Part shown: positions 31,236 to 41,076 of the stretch, in pieces
Position numbering within the stretch: position 1 is the stretch's first letter
Layout: every line of letters begins with the position of its first letter
Source: Gigaspora rosea
Lineage: Eukaryota > Glomeromycota > Glomeromycetes > Diversisporales > Gigasporaceae
Direction: 5' to 3'
Assembly (NCBI GenBank): GCA_003550325.1
Contig: QKWP01001915.1
Coordinates: 26,044-90,043, forward strand
Length of the DNA stretch: 64,000 bases
Notes under the pieces: model-generated
Seen by the model: the letters and a program-made list of their open reading frames with translations, nothing else
Databases searched by the model: none
Told to the model about the DNA's origin: nothing
Made by a program: the position numbers and the translations under genes

Positions 31236-31685
31236 TTAACATTTTATTATATAACGACAAATGAAATTAAATATTACAACAAATATTGACGCTAAAGCTA
31301 GATTGTATATTACATCCAGTTGGTTCACGAAGTAATATTGAATATAAATGAATGCTGGGTAGATCATTAAAAAGTAGAATAGATCACCGGTAATAAAAAA
31401 AAGAAGTAAAAAGGAGAAAATGAACCTAAAGGACATTTGAAACCAAAAAACATAAAAGTGCAATGGAATATACAATATAAAAAAAGAAAATATACAAAAT
31501 TAGATAAGGAAGGAAACATGAAAACTAGAAAGAATATGATAAAGATAAAAAGAATCAAAAAAAAAATAAAGTATTAGACCAAAAACCATAGGATGCGCTT
31601 TTAATAAAATATGAAGAACCAAATATGTGAAAAAAAGCACATATATGCAAAGTAAAAAAATGAAAAAAGACAAGACACAAAACAA
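31236..31685 (-). pseudogene. Possible decayed membrane-protein gene
   Basis: Three overlapping minus-strand frames (31685-31500, 31558-31367, 31475-31236) are all strongly hydrophobic (FFIFLLCIYVLFFTYLVL, FSFLLLFFITGDLFYFL). Consecutive frames of the same character could be one frameshifted membrane protein. However, T-rich minus-strand DNA gives such peptides by chance, so this is weak. Confidence 0.25.
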
Positions 31686-31687
31686 TA

Positions 31688-32014
31688 TTACATATTTAAT
31701 ATAATGTCAAGAAGGTTCTCAGCTAATGGAATGCCGGGGGGTCCGAAATTTATTACCAAGTAAAAATAAACCGTATTTAAAACTAGGTCTATTTTGTGCG
31801 AAAGGTATATTTTATGCAAAATGTTTGTTAATTGGTCCAAATTTCTGCGTATGTTAAGTTCTCTAAGCAATTCATTTATGGTATTTTCATCTTTTTCTAT
31901 ACGCGTAATATGACAAAAATTTGCGCCAAAATAAAATAGCACATGGTTTAATCTTATTACAATCAGTCTTATAACGATTTGATCAGTTTCAATAGTTTCG
32001 AAATTTTGAGACAT
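31688..32014 (-). CDS. Hypothetical 108-residue protein
   Basis: ATG at 32014 (MSQNFETIETDQIVIRLIVI), uninterrupted to 31688. A short duplication (IVIRL twice) sits near the start. The middle is charged (RIEKDENTINELLRELNIRR), and the C-terminal third is hydrophobic (VYFYLVINFGPPGIPLAENLL). No family recognised. It lies between the two copies of the segmental duplication and is not itself duplicated in the window. Confidence 0.5.
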   Translation of the reverse strand: MSQNFETIETDQIVIRLIVIRLNHVLFYFGANFCHITRIEKDENTINELLRELNIRRNLDQLTNILHKIYLSHKIDLVLNTVYFYLVINFGPPGIPLAENLLDIILNM

Positions 32015-32359
32015 GTTTTTTAATTGATAATTTTTACAGATTTATCTATTAAAATTTTTGTATGAAAATTGAATTTTGAAGAGCGAGGATTTTTAATGGC
32101 CAAAACTATAAGATTGTATGAAAAACGTATCTTGATAAACGGGCTCTTTATATACTGTATTTAAGATTGAACAGGTAACCAACTTAAATAAAGAACAAAT
32201 AATAACCGAATACATTATTTAGTACAATAAAGTAAATTTAAAATTTAGTTTTGTTACGTGCGTTAACATAATCTGTATTGATAATTGCTATATTCGATCT
32301 TCATTCTTTTATCCGAATGGTGAAATAGATTCTTTCAGTCTTTTATCCGTATTTTTTTG
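32015..32359. other. Intergenic; upstream region of the 32.0 kb gene
   Basis: TTTTATCCGTATTTTT and CTTTTATCCGAATGG lie at 32308-32360, just before the segmental copy. Nothing else recognised. Confidence 0.35.
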
Positions 32360-33960
32360 AAGTTACCATTCGGACAAAAGACCTTTTTAAGAGTGAAAAG
32401 AATTTTGATACCAAAAAAGTTTCATTTCTATGTATCAAGAATTCATTCATAAGATTGTCAATTAATTAGCAATCGCTTTGGAAAGATATAGTTTATTTAA
32501 TTGATATACAAGTCTTAGACTGTTACAATCAATTCTAACAAAAAGCTTTAATTATGTAAGAATCGAATGTTCCCTGTTCCCATTTTTGGATAAAAGATGC
32601 GTAAGAAGATATTTTTAAATATTTATTCAAAATACGTTACTAATACAAGTTATGTAAACGCATGTTAATAGAAAATTTTCTTTGTTTTCTACTATTCGAA
32701 AAAAGACTAATTTCATTCTATAAATATTAGTACTAAGAGAGGTGAGCTATAATTAATATATATATAGATATACTAGTTTACTCTAAAACAGAAAAACTAT
32801 AGACTTTTCCTAATTATTCTCGCATAGCAACACGGATAAAATAACCATTGGTACGTGTAAACCAAAATTTTTTTATTAATTAACGTAATTTGTTTAAGTA
32901 AGTGTGAACAAAGTAATAATTATGCAAATAATGTCTAATAACTACGCACGTTTCTTTGTTTAATGCCCTCACCTAATTATATGATGCAAAGACTTAAAAG
33001 ATACAAAGACTTTTCGCGTAATGATTGTCAATTTTGAAAGAATATTCCGTGTGTGAATTTGATTTATTTTTATACAAATGTATTTAATTAGTCATATATG
33101 TAAAACACTGTTAATTACTATAAAGCAAAAATTTTTACACGTCATTAGGTAAATTTATTTACTTCTTTTGATTTCTACAAAGTAGGTATTCAAAAATTAA
33201 TTAAGCATATATGTAAAAGTTATTTTCACAATGAAACAAGTATTACGCGCATTAATTGCTCTCCTTTATTACTAATAAGCAAAAATTTTATGCATCTTTA
33301 CATTTATAGAACATGGTCTTTTTACTGTTTAATAAATCCTTTTTTTGTTTAATTTCTTTTTGCTCTATAATTAAACAAAAATAACCATTTGGACAAAAAG
33401 AACTTTTGCAGTAAGTACCATTGCTTTAAGAAGAGTCGATAATCAATGAACATCGGAAATGGTGCTTAAAAGCGAAACATATTAAATATTAAAACAAATG
33501 AATTGGTTAATTACCAGATTGGATCGTTTCCTTAAGAAAATGCTATAAATTCTAAATTAATAATTTCCTCTATAAATAATATTTACGAAATGGTGATATG
33601 ATTTCAGTTATATTTGCTTAAAAGTTACACACAGATTTTGAAAACTATTATTTAAAGAGTCTTTTATGATATTCATGCTCAAAAAAATAATAATATTCAA
33701 CAACATGAATAAAATCGTAAATAAAAAAAATAAACTTGAGAAACAAAATCTTTTAGTTCCAGTTTACGTTGATCAAAATTTGAATTCTCAGATAAGTTAA
33801 AGAACTACAAGGACATATTCATACATTTTGTTAAAAATCTTTGCAAGAATGTTAGTAATTTTGATGGGGAATGGGGTAAGGACACCATTCAATATTCTTT
33901 GGATATCACAAGCGAGAATTTATTGAATTCGATTACAACATCGCGAATTTAAGGACAAAC
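32360..33960. repeat. Segmental duplication, copy 2
   Basis: Direct copy of 29153-30846 at about 90 percent identity by eye. It holds the unoccupied TAA target site at 32974-32976 (CCTCACCTAATTATATG), where copy 1 has a Harbinger-like insertion. Confidence 0.85.
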
Positions 33961-34230
33961 ATGAGATATAACAATATCAACATCTTATTCATCCTGGTCA
34001 AGGATCATGAGCATGTGCTCTATTTGAAGGAGCTTTTGGGTGATGTTATCATCACCAATGATGATTTATCATTTAAATACCAATCAGATAATATTCAAGA
34101 ATTTACAACTATCCTTCGAAAATTTAATCCACAAACTTTTCTTAGCGTTTGTGAAAAGCATAGAATTGCTACTTTTTACAATAAAACATCTTTAAGATCA
34201 TATTGCAATATGACGAATTTAAAGGTTTAA
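33705..34230 (+). pseudogene. Hypothetical gene, longer copy 2, frameshifted twice
   Basis: An ATG at 33705 opens MNKIVNKKNKLEKQNLLVPV. After a one-base loss near 33780 the sense frame continues as SDKLKNYKDIFIHFVKNL and TIQYSLDITSENLL. After a second shift near 33930 it continues as IEFDYNIANLRTNMRYNNIN, then HVLYLKELLGDVIITNDDLS and stops at 34230. Comparison with copy 1 shows each copy has its own break, so the ancestor was about 175 residues. The last part (33961-34230) alone makes an 89-codon ATG frame. No known domain. Confidence 0.5.
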
Positions 34231-34242
34231 AAGAGGACTTTA

Positions 34243-34542
34243 ATGGAATATCAGACCAAATTAACACAGGAAGAAATCAACATTCTAATTTTTAGATATC
34301 TGAAAGCTGGGAAATATATTAAGAAACGGAAACTAAGAGATGGTGGTAAAATAGAATATTTCAGCGACCAAACACATAAAATGATCGAAGATACTGTCAA
34401 GAAATTTTCCATTAATGTTTGTAAGTGTGAACAACAATTTTCCTTTGAGGCTGTGAGAGCCCATCTGATTGATTACATTTTAAAATCAATTAATCCAAGA
34501 AATAAATTGGGTACCAGAAAAAACCCGTACATAATCAATTGA
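34243..34542 (+). CDS. Hypothetical 99-residue protein
   Basis: An intact ATG-to-stop frame 13 bases after the previous stop. The composition is natural for a small helical protein: TQEEINILIFRYLKAGKYIK, a basic turn (KKRKLRDGGKIEYF), then HKMIEDTVKKF and a cysteine pair CKCEQQF. It could be the last exon of the preceding gene, since the spacing is very small and the strand the same, but the frames differ and I saw no convincing splice pair. Function unknown. Confidence 0.5.
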   Translation: MEYQTKLTQEEINILIFRYLKAGKYIKKRKLRDGGKIEYFSDQTHKMIEDTVKKFSINVCKCEQQFSFEAVRAHLIDYILKSINPRNKLGTRKNPYIIN

Positions 34543-34559
34543 AAAAATTATTTATTTTT

Positions 34560-35088
34560 CATCTTACCTGCTTTAATTAATTAATTAATTATTTACTAAG
34601 AAAAAATTTTTAAATTTGAATCATAAATTCAAAATTTTCAATTTTATTGTTAAATATAAAGGTGCAATTATTTCATAGTTTTGTAAAATAGAAATATTGT
34701 ATTTTTAATTAAAGCCACAACTTATAATTATTGAAAAATTTTATCAATAAACTTACTACAAGAATTAAATTTTGTGAACTTTAATATTTAAATTAAATAA
34801 ATTAAAATGGCCTTAATTTTATATTGTAAAGTAAGAAGACGTTTTTATCAGCATAATTAATTACTTTTTTTTTACAGTTAAAAATGCGCATTCAAAATTT
34901 AATGACATCATCTCCATGAAAATGTAATTGTAAACTCAAGTTAATTAAAGGTTTGGGAAAACACCTATGTTTTAGAATCAAGTTCCCATGGCTATTAATC
35001 ATTTAAAATTGGTCTATTTATGAATTGTCAATTAATATTATTGAAATGACATTAACTATGTTGAAAGAAGATAAAGTATTTCTTCTTC
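34560..35088. other. Intergenic with a fragment of the 2 kb gene family
   Basis: The stretch 34645-34770 matches 2065-2320 (TTGTTAAATATAAAGGTGCA, AAAGCCACAACTTATAATTA) with an internal deletion. Nothing else recognised. Confidence 0.5.
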
Positions 35089-35090
35089 AG

Positions 35091-35647
35091 TCAGTTCGAA
35101 TAAGAATTCTTTTTATCTTCAAGTTGTTCAATTAGATTTGTTATTAATCTGCTCGCATTTGAGAAGTCTTTTACTCTAAAGATTTGGATAAATATATTTT
35201 GAATTGAGTTATAGATTGCTTCGGGTATTTTCTCTTTTAGGTCATTTAGAATTATATTTATAATTATATAATTTTCAATTTTTCCTTGGTGACATTGATC
35301 GTCTACTAAAAACTTTAAGAATCCTAGTTTTATTATTAATTCGATTAAGATTCGTTTTTCTGAGTATGTGTTGATTTCTTTTTGATAGCCTCTCTGTGAT
35401 TCAAGATATTCTCGCATTTCATTATTTGGAGTAATTAACCCATTTAATATAATATCCAGATAACTAGGTTCTGAATTTTCTTCGCTTTTTGTTTTTCATT
35501 AAATTTTATTTGTTTTTTATTATACATTTTCTTTATTTTTGAGTTCTTCAAGAAATATGTTGATTCTTCGTCAGATTCAGTACCTATTGGGGCTGAGTAT
35601 TGGCTTGGACAGTATCCTGGATGGTAATAGTATAATTGGTGAAAGCA
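35091..35647 (-). pseudogene. Hypothetical protein, about 180 codons, one frameshift
   Basis: The C-terminal 108 codons (from MREYLESQRGYQKEI to LEDKKNSYSN) are open. The frame extends upstream without ATG as EENSEPSYLDIILNGLITPN. At an A-rich run near 35490-35500 the coding sequence passes to another frame that reads YYYHPGYCPSQYSAPIGTE and SDEESTYFLKNSKIKK up to 35647. The protein is helical and charged, with a Tyr/Pro-rich start. One indel would make a single gene of about 180 residues; an assembly error in the A-run is possible. No family recognised. Confidence 0.45.
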
Positions 35648-35649
35648 CT

Positions 35650-36323
35650 AGCTTAATTTTATGTCTTGTATTGCTTTTTTTTTTAAATTCTTTGAGTTCC
35701 TGAATTTGTATAAATAAAAAAAAAATAATTAATTAATTACACATATTGGATTAATTTTAATTTCAAATACAAAAGTATAATTTTTTTGTAAAAAAAATGC
35801 TGATTAGTTCAAGAAAATCAAAACCTTTATATACAGACAGTAAATTTGTTTTTCAAATTTGGTTTTCTTAGATAACTATAAATGATAAAGAACATAGTCT
35901 TTTTTCCTTTGAATTTTAATCAAGATTAAATTTTTTTGAATTACTTTTAATTTAAAAATAATACGTTAAAAAATTAAACTCGTCTCATAAATTCTATTTG
36001 ATTTTTATTAAGTGAATTCAATAATACATAAGCATAAGTTACAATACAAAATTTGGGTTGATTTTATTTATTTTTAGATTGGTGAATAATTATTTCTGCT
36101 AAAATTATAAATTAACTCTAAACGTACCCATATCAATCATATTCACAAAAAATACAATTCTTTCGATCTTCAATTATGTACAGATCATATTTATTGCCTG
36201 TTCCCTTCAAATTGTATCTTAAAGTTCTTGAATGCCTAGGAGTAAGAACTATGGTTAAAACCCTGAATTGATTAGTTTGGAAATTTAATTGTTGGTATGT
36301 TTGAATCAGACTATTTTAGAGAT
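35650..36323. other. Intergenic
   Basis: Mixed A/T-rich sequence with several homopolymer runs. No feature recognised. Confidence 0.4.
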
Positions 36324-36491
36324 ATGAAAAAACAACTCTTGGAATTTGTACTTGTAATAAATTTTTGATTTTTATATTTATTATATTTATTATTGAATTA
36401 ATTATAATTATTGTAATTTGGCTGTTAAGTATATTTTTTTTTCTCCAATTGATTCATAGAAGCTTAAATTTATTTTATCAATTTTTTATAG

Positions 36492-36705
36492 GGTCAAACA
36501 GTCGCAGCATTCATATTTGTATACAGAGCCTTTCGAGCCAGTTGTGCATGGAACTTTTGGGATTGACCAACCTAAAACTTTGGTTATGTTTATAATACGA
36601 AAAATAGAAGATTCAATACAGATTATAAGAGATTTTTTTGCTGAAATAATTGTTGGAAGTCATGGGTTCGGTCATCCAGATCATGTTGCGTCCATACCAT
36701 ATTAA
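36492..36705 (+). CDS. HGTF-family gene, terminal exon (copy 3)
   Basis: A 3' splice site (ATTTTTTATAG, ending at 36491) precedes an open frame: KQSQHSYLYTEPFEPVV, HGTFGIDQPKTLV, IRKIEDSIQIIRDFFAEII and SHGFGHPDHVASIPY-stop at 36705. This is the best preserved copy of the family seen at 15.2-15.8 kb. Upstream, 36365-36420 is a strongly hydrophobic frame (IFIFIIFIIELIIII) that could be a signal-peptide exon. I could not fix the donor because the phases do not fit cleanly. Function unknown; probably secreted or membrane-bound if the hydrophobic exon belongs to it. Confidence 0.5.
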
Positions 36706-36948
36706 AAATAATTTTATAAAATAGCCTCAATTTATTCGACTTGGCGGTTATGATTGTTCAAACATCTGTTTTGATATTTTTTAAAATGTTCACAAGTGTT
36801 TTCTTTCGAATAGAATTTATAGTAAATTGATATTTTTTAAAATAGGGTTTAATTTATTTTCAGAAGGGTTTAATGAGGTCCAAAAAGTGAACAAGGTTCA
36901 TACATATTTCTTGTGACTATTTGTTTGAAGGATACCTAAAAATGTGAA
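36706..36948. repeat. 3' flank of the HGTF gene, repeated after the next copy
   Basis: AATAATTTTATAAAATAGCC through CTCAATTTATTCGACTTGG at 36706-36745 recurs at 37178-37218, that is, after the stop of the next copy 473 bases downstream. This shows a tandem duplication of the gene tail. Confidence 0.6.
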
Positions 36949-37179
36949 ATGTCTAAAAATGAACAGCGTTCATGCATATCGTTTGGTTTGAAGGCGAACA
37001 TATTTTTTTGTGACTCTTTTTTTGAAGGACAAATTCACCTATTCTTGCTATTCTCAAAAGGGTTAAGGGGATCCAAAAATGAACAAGATTCGTATATATT
37101 TATTTGTTTGACGAAGGCTGAGATTCTGCATACAAATTCTTCTAGTTATCCAGATTATGATGGGTCTGTGCCGTATTAA
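36949..37179 (+). CDS. HGTF-family relative with SKNEQ repeats (copy 4)
   Basis: ATG at 36949, 76 residues, ending SSSYPDYDGSVPY-stop, the C-terminal signature of the family. The body differs: it has two repeats, SKNEQRSCISFGLKA and SKNEQDSYIFICLTKA. A third related unit is present only at DNA level upstream (GTCCAAAAAGTGAACAAGG at about 36872). It looks like a shuffled or expanded derivative rather than an orthologue. It may lack upstream exons. Confidence 0.45.
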   Translation: MSKNEQRSCISFGLKANIFFCDSFFEGQIHLFLLFSKGLRGSKNEQDSYIFICLTKAEILHTNSSSYPDYDGSVPY

Positions 37180-38158
37180 AATAATTTTATAAAATAGCCT
37201 CAATTTATTCGACTTGGATTGATTTGTTCACACTGTGTTTTCTTTCGAATAGAATTTATGGTTATGATTGCTCGAACATCTGTATTGATACTTTGTAAAA
37301 TAGGCTTTTAATTTATTGAACAATAAAGATCTGAAACTTTGTATAATATAATTATCATTAAATTAATCATTCTATATTTCTAATAAGGAGATAATTAATT
37401 CAATCTTTGCCGCGATTATTTATTTACCTTATCTTTACAAAAATTTCAAATTGAAACTCTGAGTTATGTACATATTATAGCAACAATTTAAATTTTAATG
37501 TTGATCTATTACGCGAAATGATTTTGTCTGTATATATTTTACATTAAAGTTAAAGTAAGGTTTATTGGACTACAAAAATTTATAAAAACTAAAACTTCTA
37601 AGCATCAAAAAATTAATGAATTTTAAAAATGACGAAAAAATTCGTCAGGAAAAATTACATTTTGAGATGTAAAAAAAACACTCTTGGAATTGTTTACTTG
37701 CAATAAATATTTACTACCATAAATTCTATTCGCATGAAAATGAACCAAAACTAATCCAAGTCTAATATATTGAATCCATTTAATACGGCACTAATCCATT
37801 TATATAAAAAAAGTTTAATAGTTTGTATTATTTGTATTGAATCTTCTATCTTTCGTATTAATATTAAAATTCTTTTAGATATTTAAACAAGCAATTTTAC
37901 CTATTTCATCTGGGGAGTGTTCCGTTGTAATATTTGAATCAACCTCACTTCCTTCACAAACTTCTTTAATTTCATTACATAAACCTGCTAATTGTAGCGT
38001 ATCTGGTAATGAATTTTGAATTAGGAAAGTTATAATATAAATTTAGAAATGCACAAGTTTTTAATTTACCTATTTTATTAGAACTAAACACCTCTTGTAA
38101 TATTGAATAAGTTTTTTGAATAACGTTATAATATCTTTCTAGATCTGATTTATTAACT
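37180..38158. other. Intergenic with repeat copies and an antisense HGTF fragment
   Basis: The stretch 37381-37520 is a single copy of the 8.4 kb tandem unit (AAGGAGATAATTAATTCA, GCCGCGATTATT, GAAACTCTGAGTTATGTA). The stretch 37660-37715 repeats the start region of the HGTF gene (ACTCTTGGAATT). About 37740-37860 carries, on the minus strand, the IEDSIQII part and a TAATACGGCAC tail of the family. No intact gene. Confidence 0.5.
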
Positions 38159-38895
38159 TCATATAAGTTGGTAATGCGTTTTAATTAGTTTTGAATTCGA
38201 ATTCGATGAGAATGGAACTTGATCAAAAGGATGAATATATTGATAAATTGACAAAACAAGTAGATATTCAATTTTCGATTCAATAATTTCAATGTCACTT
38301 TCAGATTTAAAGAGTTGCCACCATATTTCGGCTAATGATGGATCGATTGGATTCAATTTATTTAAAAGTCTTTTTATTTCCAAATCTGCTAAAATTCTTT
38401 TTTTTTGTCTTATTTTTAAACCTTTGCTTTACGATGTTGCTTGAATGTTCCGTGTCTGTAAAATTTGTTTGGTCAATTGTTGTTATTGAAACTTTATTAT
38501 CATTTTTAGTTCGTTTATTCTTTTGTCTGAGGAGTAAAATTTTCTTCGTTCATATTTTCCATGGCTTGTTTGTTTTCAAATTTAAAATTGATGATCTTCA
38601 TTTCTCTTAATGAAAACTCACTCGATTTATTAAGTTTTGTTTCAAGTAAACGGGTTTCCTCTTCTATTTGATACTTTTGGAGATTATTGTTGTCATTCTT
38701 TTCATTTACTACATCATTTGGATTATTTGCGTTATTCGTTTCATTTACTGACTTTTCGACATATATTATATGAATAAATTCATCATCAGTTAGATATTCA
38801 TTGAACACTTCTTGAGTGGATTCTGTTTTAGATAAATCGATAATTAAATAGCAAATAAATGAAAATATTGTAAGACAAAAGATATAAGAAATCCA
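38159..38895 (-). pseudogene. Signal-peptide/charged coiled-coil protein, copy 2 (broken)
   Basis: Paralogue of the 3.1-3.6 kb gene, collinear over coding and upstream sequence (38270-39255 against 3050-3960). An ATG at 38895 begins MDFLYLLSYNIFIYLLF, but a 7-base insertion relative to copy 1 puts it out of the main frame. The main frame (38808-38515) encodes an acidic/Asn-rich coiled coil (NEYLTDDEFIHIIYVEKSVN, QIEEETRLLETKLNKSSEF). After another shift in an A-run near 38400, the C-terminal part reads EIKRLLNKLNPIDPSLAEIW and DIEIIESKIEYLL to a stop at 38159. The inferred original product is about 240 residues with a hydrophobic start. Function unknown. Confidence 0.55.
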
Positions 38896-39059
38896 TTTTG
38901 CAATTTATATTTAAGAAATGCGATTTCGCACAGCCAAAAAGTTACTTCTAACGATTTTAAATAAATTCATAGAAATCTAACTCAGTATAAATAAATCTTG
39001 TGCATAAATTGTAAGTACTTGTTAATGATTCAAATAATAACAATAATAATATAGAACTT

Positions 39060-39255
39060 TTACATTTACTCGAGACCTGATTTTGTAAATGTGCATTATC
39101 GTGCGTCATTTTGGGGCTTAGTACGTGTATTGGAACGCGCTTTTTCTTTGTTATTCTTATATAATAAATAATTTTTTTAAAAAAACTTGTTTATTCAAAA
39201 AAAAAAGAAATTTTTTACATTTTCTCAAGCATGATTTTTCGCAAATGTGCATTAT
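39060..39255. repeat. Upstream module of the signal-peptide family, copy 2
   Basis: CTCGAGACCTGATTTTGTAA, GTGCATTATCGTGCGTCATT and GGCTTAGTACGTGTATTGGA, then TTGTTTATTCAAAAAAAAAA and a second partial core ending at GCATTATACTTT. It stands about 170 bases upstream of the ATG at 38895, as in copy 1. Confidence 0.65.
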
Positions 39256-39259
39256 ACTT

Positions 39260-39842
39260 TAAGGGACCCTTATATCGTAAATTTTTTCAATTAATGTGAT
39301 TAGAAAAGAAACAAAAATAAATTTAAGTATATTATTGTTGTAAATTGGCAACTACTGCAAGAGTCGATAATTTTATAGTTTTGACATTAACTTTTTTCTT
39401 TTCTGCATTATTAGATAAATTATAGTTTTTATAACATGACAAGACAATTTGACATTAGAAATATGCAATTAACTTGCATAAGAAACTAAAGCAAAAATGG
39501 ATTTTATTTTAATAACTTGTGCAGTTCTATTTACATTGAGAGAGTTATTTATATTGTAATTAAAAACACCTCTTGAGGCCACTGAATGGCTCAATTGCAA
39601 AAATTAAGTAATAAACAGGTTCTAAACATTAATCTTTTTCATCAGAAGGTGAATACTATGGAAAAAAGGCTTTTCAATAGATTTGTGAATTGTGTCCTGA
39701 ATGAAACCAATGAATACTAGTATTTACATTAGTAATACGCTTTACTGAGCTAAGTATACAATAAAAAATAGTTATCTTTCTCTGATTCATTTTTTACTAG
39801 TTGTTTGAATGATTTTGTTACAAAGAGGGTATAGTGAATAAG
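39260..39842. other. Intergenic
   Basis: The stretch 39675-39755 (AATAGATTTGTGAATTGTGT, CAATGAATACTAG, TTACATTAGTAATAC) recurs at 42664-42730. No gene. Confidence 0.4.
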
Positions 39843-40106
39843 ATGTATATTATTTTTATTATCTTAATTTATCTTTTGACACATGATTTATGCTTCAAGT
39901 TTGTAAAGCTTTCCTTTTTCTTTTATTTCTTTTATTTGATAATTTCTCTTTTGCGTCAAGACTTTTGGCTTGATTTTAGGTGTCATCATCTTTTACTATT
40001 TGCAGTTTCGCTAGAATTCATCTGGATTATGTCATTTTTGACAATATTAGCACTGGCACTGGATCGAAATTTATTAATAAAATCTAGTGAATATTCGATT
40101 AAATGA
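39843..40106 (+). CDS. Small hydrophobic protein frame, 3' end supplied by a MITE
   Basis: ATG at 39843 with a hydrophobic start (MYIIFIILIYLLTHDLCF) and further hydrophobic stretches (FFFYFFYLIISLL, LLLFAVSLEFIWIMSFLTIL), consistent with a small membrane protein. The last 26 codons and the stop lie inside the miniature hAT element at 40028-40125. The original C-terminus has therefore been replaced or the frame is accidental. T-rich DNA favours such hydrophobic frames. Confidence 0.3.
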   Translation: MYIIFIILIYLLTHDLCFKFVKLSFFFYFFYLIISLLRQDFWLDFRCHHLLLFAVSLEFIWIMSFLTILALALDRNLLIKSSEYSIK

Positions 40107-40125
40107 ATAACGGGTCACATCTCTA
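40028..40125. mobile_element. hAT MITE, 98 bp, TSD ATCTGGAT
   Basis: ATCTGGAT lies immediately on both sides (40020-40027 and 40126-40133). The right end, CGGGTCACATCTCTA, matches the TAGAGATGTGACCCG ends of the element at 61912. The left end is degenerate (TATGTCA). The interior shares GATCGAAATTTATTAATAAA with a partial relative at 50450-50538. Confidence 0.65.
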
Positions 40126-40133
40126 ATCTGGAT

Positions 40134-41076
40134 GTTTCAAAATCAGAAATCTTGCGACGAAAATGAGATACTTTATGACAAAATTAATAATATACTGTAG
40201 AAGATATATTGCGCTTGGAATGGTTTTAAAACAGAGGTAATTTATTTTGTAAATATAAATAATTTTTATATAGCTAATATTCTACTTTTAATTAAAGCTA
40301 AAAGCATATTCTGAAATCGAAACAGTTGCGGTCTGATAATATGCTTAATTTAATTTTGCCCAGAATTATACTTAATTTTTTGCCTAATTTATATTTTAAT
40401 TTTGCCTAAATTATTAATTTTAATTTTGCCCGAAAAATTATACTTAATTTTGCTCACCTAGAGTTTTTAATTTTATACTTTAATTTATCAGAATTTACAC
40501 AGAACACGTTAACTACTTTAGTCCTTTCAAATAATAACCTTGGATTCATTGTTGGAGATGCTAGCTGATAGTCTTCGCAAAAATAAAGCTTTAACTTCTT
40601 TAGATCTTTCATTCAATCAGCTTGGCTCAGATGGAGAAAAAGTTATCGAACAAAAGAAAAAAAACATTTCAAAAATAATGTAGAATATGGAAGATTGTTT
40701 GATAAAAGAAAATCTATAATTAAATTTACAAGAAGAATATCTAACACTATCTACGAGATATATTATTATTCGTGGTAAAAATCTTTGTTTACTTTTATTT
40801 CAAAGAGAATTACGAATTTATTCTTCCAAAATTATTTACAGGGATTACTTGTAAAGTTTACATGTAGATCTAGCAGATCTGTTCTGGACTATTTCGATCT
40901 ACGATATGAAGTTAAATGAAGAAATAGTTATCTCGACCCACAATTTACTTTATCACAACATGCATTAGCAAAAAAATTTTTATTAATAGAAAAGAGAAAG
41001 AGAAAAAATAAGTAATATAATGAATAAAAAGAAAGATAAAGAAAAGTAAAAAAATATAAATATAAAGGATGAAAGG
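40134..41076. other. Intergenic with a repeat array and an LRR fragment
   Basis: The stretch 40345-40470 holds tandem words of TTAATTTTGCCYRAATTAT type, complementary to the AATTTTGGC arrays elsewhere. The stretch 40507-40665 is an LRR remnant (listed separately). The stretch 40975-41060 is purine-rich. No gene. Confidence 0.5.
40507..40665 (+). pseudogene. Leucine-rich-repeat fragment
   Basis: Two repeats can be read, in two frames: TLTTLVLSNNNLGFIVGDA and then LADSLRKNKALTSLDLSFNQ, LGSDGEKVIEQ. The pattern (LxxLxLSxNxLG...AxxL) is the RNase-inhibitor-type LRR seen also at 54.5-55.1 kb. It is a short relic of that gene type. Confidence 0.5.
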
